64,000 nt of DNA from Misgurnus anguillicaudatus (lineage: Eukaryota > Chordata > Actinopteri > Cypriniformes > Cobitidae). The stretch covers positions 26,686,501-26,750,500 of the forward strand of contig NC_073358.2 of assembly GCF_027580225.2 (NCBI RefSeq), given 5' to 3'. The notes beneath the pieces are model-generated. The model made no database searches, was not told the DNA's origin, and was given only the letters and a program-made list of their open reading frames with translations. The position numbers and the translations under genes are program-made. Shown piece by piece: positions 60,960 through 64,000 of this stretch (position 1 is the first letter of the stretch; every line of letters starts with the position of its first letter).

Positions 60960-62650
60960 GTCATGTTAGCTTCATGCTAGCTCCATGCTAAGTCATACTA
61001 GCTTCATGCTAGTTTCATGCTAGCTTTATGCTAATTTCATAATAAATCTTGCTAACTTCATGCTAAATCATGCTAACTTCATGTTAAATCTTGTTAGCTG
61101 CACGCTAAATAGTGCTAGCGTCATGCTTATCATGTAAGCATTATGCTAATCATGCTAGCTTCACGTTAAATCATGCTAGCTTCATGCTAATCATGCTAAC
61201 CTTATGCTTACTTCATGTTAATCATGGTAGCCTCATGCTAGCTTCATGCTAATCATGCTAGCATCATGCTAGCTTCATGCTAATCATGCTAGAATCATGC
61301 TAGCTTCATGCTAATCATGCTAGCTTCATGCTAATCATGCTAGAATCATGCTAGTTTCATGCTAACATCATGCTAGCTTCATGCTAATCATATTAACATC
61401 ATGCTAGCTTCATGATAATCATGCTAGCATCATGCTAGCTTCATGCTAATCATGTTAGCATCATGCTAGCTTCATGCTAATCATGTTAACATCATGCTAG
61501 CTTCATGCTAATCATGCTAACATCATGCTAGCTTCATGCTAATCATGCTAGCATCATGCTAGCTTCATGCTAATCATGCTAGCATCATGCTAGCTTCATG
61601 CTAATCATGCTAGCATCATGCTAGCTTCATGCTAATCATGCTAGCATCATGCTAGCTTCATGCTAATCATGCTAGCATCATGCTAGCTTCATGCTAATCA
61701 TGCTAGCATCATGCTAGCTTCATGCTAATCATGCTAACATCATGCTAGCTTCATGCTAATCATGCTAGCATCATGCTAGCTTCATGCTAATCATGCTAAC
61801 ATCATGCTAGCTTTATGCTAATCATGCTAGCATCATGCTAGCTTCATGCTAATCATGCTAGAATCATGCTAGCTTCATGCTAATCATGCTAGCTTCATGC
61901 TAATCATGCTAGAATCATGCTAGTTTCATGCTAACATCATGCTAGCTTCATGCTAATCATATTAACATCATGCTAGCTTCATGCTAATCATGCTAACATC
62001 ATGCTAGCTTCATGCTAATCATTCTAGCATCATGTTAGCTTCATGCTAATCATATTAACATCATGCTAGCTTCATGCTAATCATGCTAGCATCATGATAG
62101 CTTCATGTTAATCATTCTAGCATCATCCTAGCTTCATGCTAATCATGCTAGCATCATGCTAGCTTCATGCTAATCATGCTAACATCATGCTAGCTTCATG
62201 CTAATCATGTTAGCATCATGCTAGCTTCATGCTAATCATGCTAGCATCATGCTAGCTTCATGCTAATCATGCTAGCATCATGCTAGCTTCATGCTAATCA
62301 TGCTAGCATCATGCTAGCTTCATGCTAATCATGCTAGCATAATGCTAGCTTCGTGCTAATCATGTTAGCATCATGCTAGCTTTATGCTAATCATGCTAAC
62401 ATCATGCTAGCTTCATGCTAATCATGCTAGCATCATGCTAGCTTCATGCTAATCATGCTAGCATCATGCTAGCTTCATGCTAATCATGCTAGCATCATGC
62501 TAGCTTCATGCTAATCATGCTAGCATCATGCTAGCTTCATGCTAATCATGCTAGCATCATGCTAGCTTCATGCTAATCATGTTAGCATCATGCTAGCTTC
62601 ATGCTAATCATGCTAACATCAGGCTAACTTCATGCTAATCATGCTACCTT
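60960..62650 (+). repeat. 31-bp minisatellite, H1 copy #10
   Basis: Subfamily B units. A block containing 'TAGAATCATGCTAGTTTCATG' recurs near 61335 and 61910, a higher-order duplication of ~575 bp. Confidence 0.94.
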
Positions 62651-63479
62651 CATACTTAAACATTCTAACAGCCAGATAGCCTACTAAACTAAACTTCTGT
62701 CAAACCGTTTTAAACGTTCAAGCTACGCTTTTTCAAGCCAACATAAAGTTTGTCTTCAAACTTTAATATCTAGTTATTATTATTTTTATATCTGGACAAA
62801 ATTTCGGCGCGTAACTCGTCCCGCACGGTTTGCCGTAGTCCCATGAAAGCGGGCTCAAATCGACCGGTTTATTGAGGAGAGGTGTGCTATGACTTTTATA
62901 AGGGATCGGGTGCAGGATTTCCGAAAGGGGGGCAAAAAATCACCCAAAAAATCCCATTGACTTAACATTGCGCCGAACTTTGACGGGTCATAGCTCCGCT
63001 CGAGGATTTTGTAGAAACATGTGGGTTACATTATTTGAAGAGGGTGGTAGACTCTGTAAGAACATACATGACATTGGGGTGTAAGTTGTACCCCTGGGGT
63101 GTAAGAGGAGCCCGAAAATTCCCATTGACTTATAATGGGGCAGGAAACATGCCCATATAAGGGAATAAAACAGTTCCAGATAGGATATCTTTGCTTTACA
63201 GTGTCGTAGAGATAAGTGGGTGGGCTCATTTCACTCGGGCATCCAATCAGTCTCTCAGGATCATCCCAGAGCTATTAAGCCACGCCCCTAGCAACAATTT
63301 TGGGCACCCTAGCAACATCTCCCATAGACTGCCATTATAAAAGGCCTAGATAAATATCTTTGCATCACAGTGTCATAGTGACATGGGGGTGGGCTCATTT
63401 TACTCAGGCATCCAATCAGTCTTTCAGGATCCTTACATAGGTATTAAGCCACGCCCCTAGCAACCACTTTTGAGCACCC

Positions 63480-64000
63480 TAGCAACATAAAATTCAAACA
63501 GTTATATCTCCGCATCAGAACATCGTAGAGACACGGGGGTTGGACCGTTTGACTCGTGACTCGGAGTGTAATCATTATGGGATGCCAATTTTTTCCCTAG
63601 CAACCAAATACAGTACCCTAGCAACAGAGTAAACAAAGCCTTATATCTCAGCATCAGAACATCGTAGAGACACGGGGGTTGGACCGTTTGACTTGTGACT
63701 CGGAGTGTAATCATTATGGGATGCCAATTTTTTCCCTAGCAACCAAATACAGTACCCTAGCAACAGAGTAAACAAAGCCTTCTATCTCAGCATCAGAACA
63801 TCGTAGAGACACGGGGGTTGGACCATTTGACTCGTGACTCGGAGTGTCATCACTAGTGGATGTCAATTTTTTCCCTAGCAACCAAATCCAATACCCTAGC
63901 AACCGAATAAACAAAGCCTTTAATCTCCGCATCAGAACATCGTACAGACACGGGGGTTGGACTGTTTGACTCGTGACTCGGAGTGTAATCATTATGGGAT
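63480..64000 (+). repeat. 139-bp tandem array of H2 copy #9 (start)
   Basis: At least three to four units of the H2 array, continuing past the window edge. Minus open frames of 70-92 codons are repeat translations. Confidence 0.93.

Larger units (their letters stand above)
57699..62773 (+). mobile_element. H1 copy #10, subfamily B
   Basis: 5' hairpin variant GTTGGCTTTGAAAAAGCCAA (57699-57723); 3' CTTTTTCAAGCCAAC, AAAGTTTG-TCTT-CAAACTTT and AATATCTAG to 62773. Own sequence ~2.6 kb, with the body from 60184. Contains #11. Confidence 0.88.
41709..64000 (+). mobile_element. H1 copy #1 (outermost, runs off the window)
   Basis: The 5' hairpin ATGTTGGCTTGACAAAGCCAAC (41709-41732 with its flanks) opens this copy. 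Its TTA-rich linker received copy #2 (41742-57622) and copy #9 (57646 onward). The short piece TTGTATCTAAGCTTATTATT at 57623-57645 is its linker. Its body and 3' end must lie beyond 64000. Confidence 0.75.
57646..64000 (+). mobile_element. H2 copy #9 (runs off the window)
   Basis: H2 5' hairpin 57646-57676, linker CTATTACTATTCCTCATAC, then copy #10. The body resumes at 62774 (ATATCTGGACAAAATTTCGG, CGTAACTCGTCCCGCACGG), and the 139-bp array begins near 63480. The 3' end should lie beyond 64000. Confidence 0.85.

Noticed and set aside
44480..62780. Simple head-to-tail tandem array of Helitrons from rolling-circle read-through
   Set aside because: The 5' hairpins are not between units but stacked at the left, and family order of 3' ends mirrors them; nesting explains this, tandem read-through does not.

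Overview
The window looks like teleost nuclear DNA, most likely from a cyprinid-type (zebrafish/carp-like) genome. The reasons are vertebrate base composition, no dense coding, GATA and TA microsatellites, fish-type SINE pieces and many short non-autonomous DNA transposons. The organism call rests on remembered repeat families, not on a search. I find no intact protein-coding gene and no functional RNA gene. The only coding traces are decayed transposase-type fragments: a hAT C-terminus (1991-2244, minus), a BED-finger-like piece (7010-7085, minus) and a THAP-like exon (38607-38717, plus). The longer open frames are translations of tandem repeats.

Left part (1-10.6 kb): nested DNA transposons. 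A TA-flanked element (430-3198) holds a second repeat, which holds an 8-bp-TSD hAT element, which holds a TTA-flanked Harbinger-like MITE. A second hAT pair, one inside the other, lies at 6208-8005. 10.65-17.3 kb: a terminal-inverted-repeat element swollen by a ~41-bp minisatellite, with three different transposons inserted in different copies of a higher-order repeat. 17.3-19.4 kb: apparently single-copy sequence. 19.39-24.47 kb: an element with split direct repeats (A1-B1-A2-internal-B2) whose interior holds a minisatellite of two alternating hairpins with compensatory changes. 25.85-29.68 kb: ~24 copies of a ~155-bp satellite made from the end of a hAT-like element plus its flank.

31.96-35.11 kb: a rolling-circle (Helentron)-like non-autonomous element (family H3), followed by a possible LTR remnant. 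35.50-40.63 kb: a hAT element with intact 8-bp TSD, loaded with further nested elements.

41.7-64 kb is the most striking part. Eleven copies of two Helentron-like families (H1, H2) are inserted into each other. Seven 5' hairpins are stacked at 41709-42027. The 3' ends (hairpin + CTAG) follow in exactly the reverse order, so 5' and 3' ends pair like balanced brackets with the correct family at every step. Every insertion fell in the same short TTA-rich linker just after the host copy's 5' hairpin. Two outer copies remain open at the right edge of the window. The parts do not form a pathway; the region is a record of transposon self-insertion and tandem amplification.
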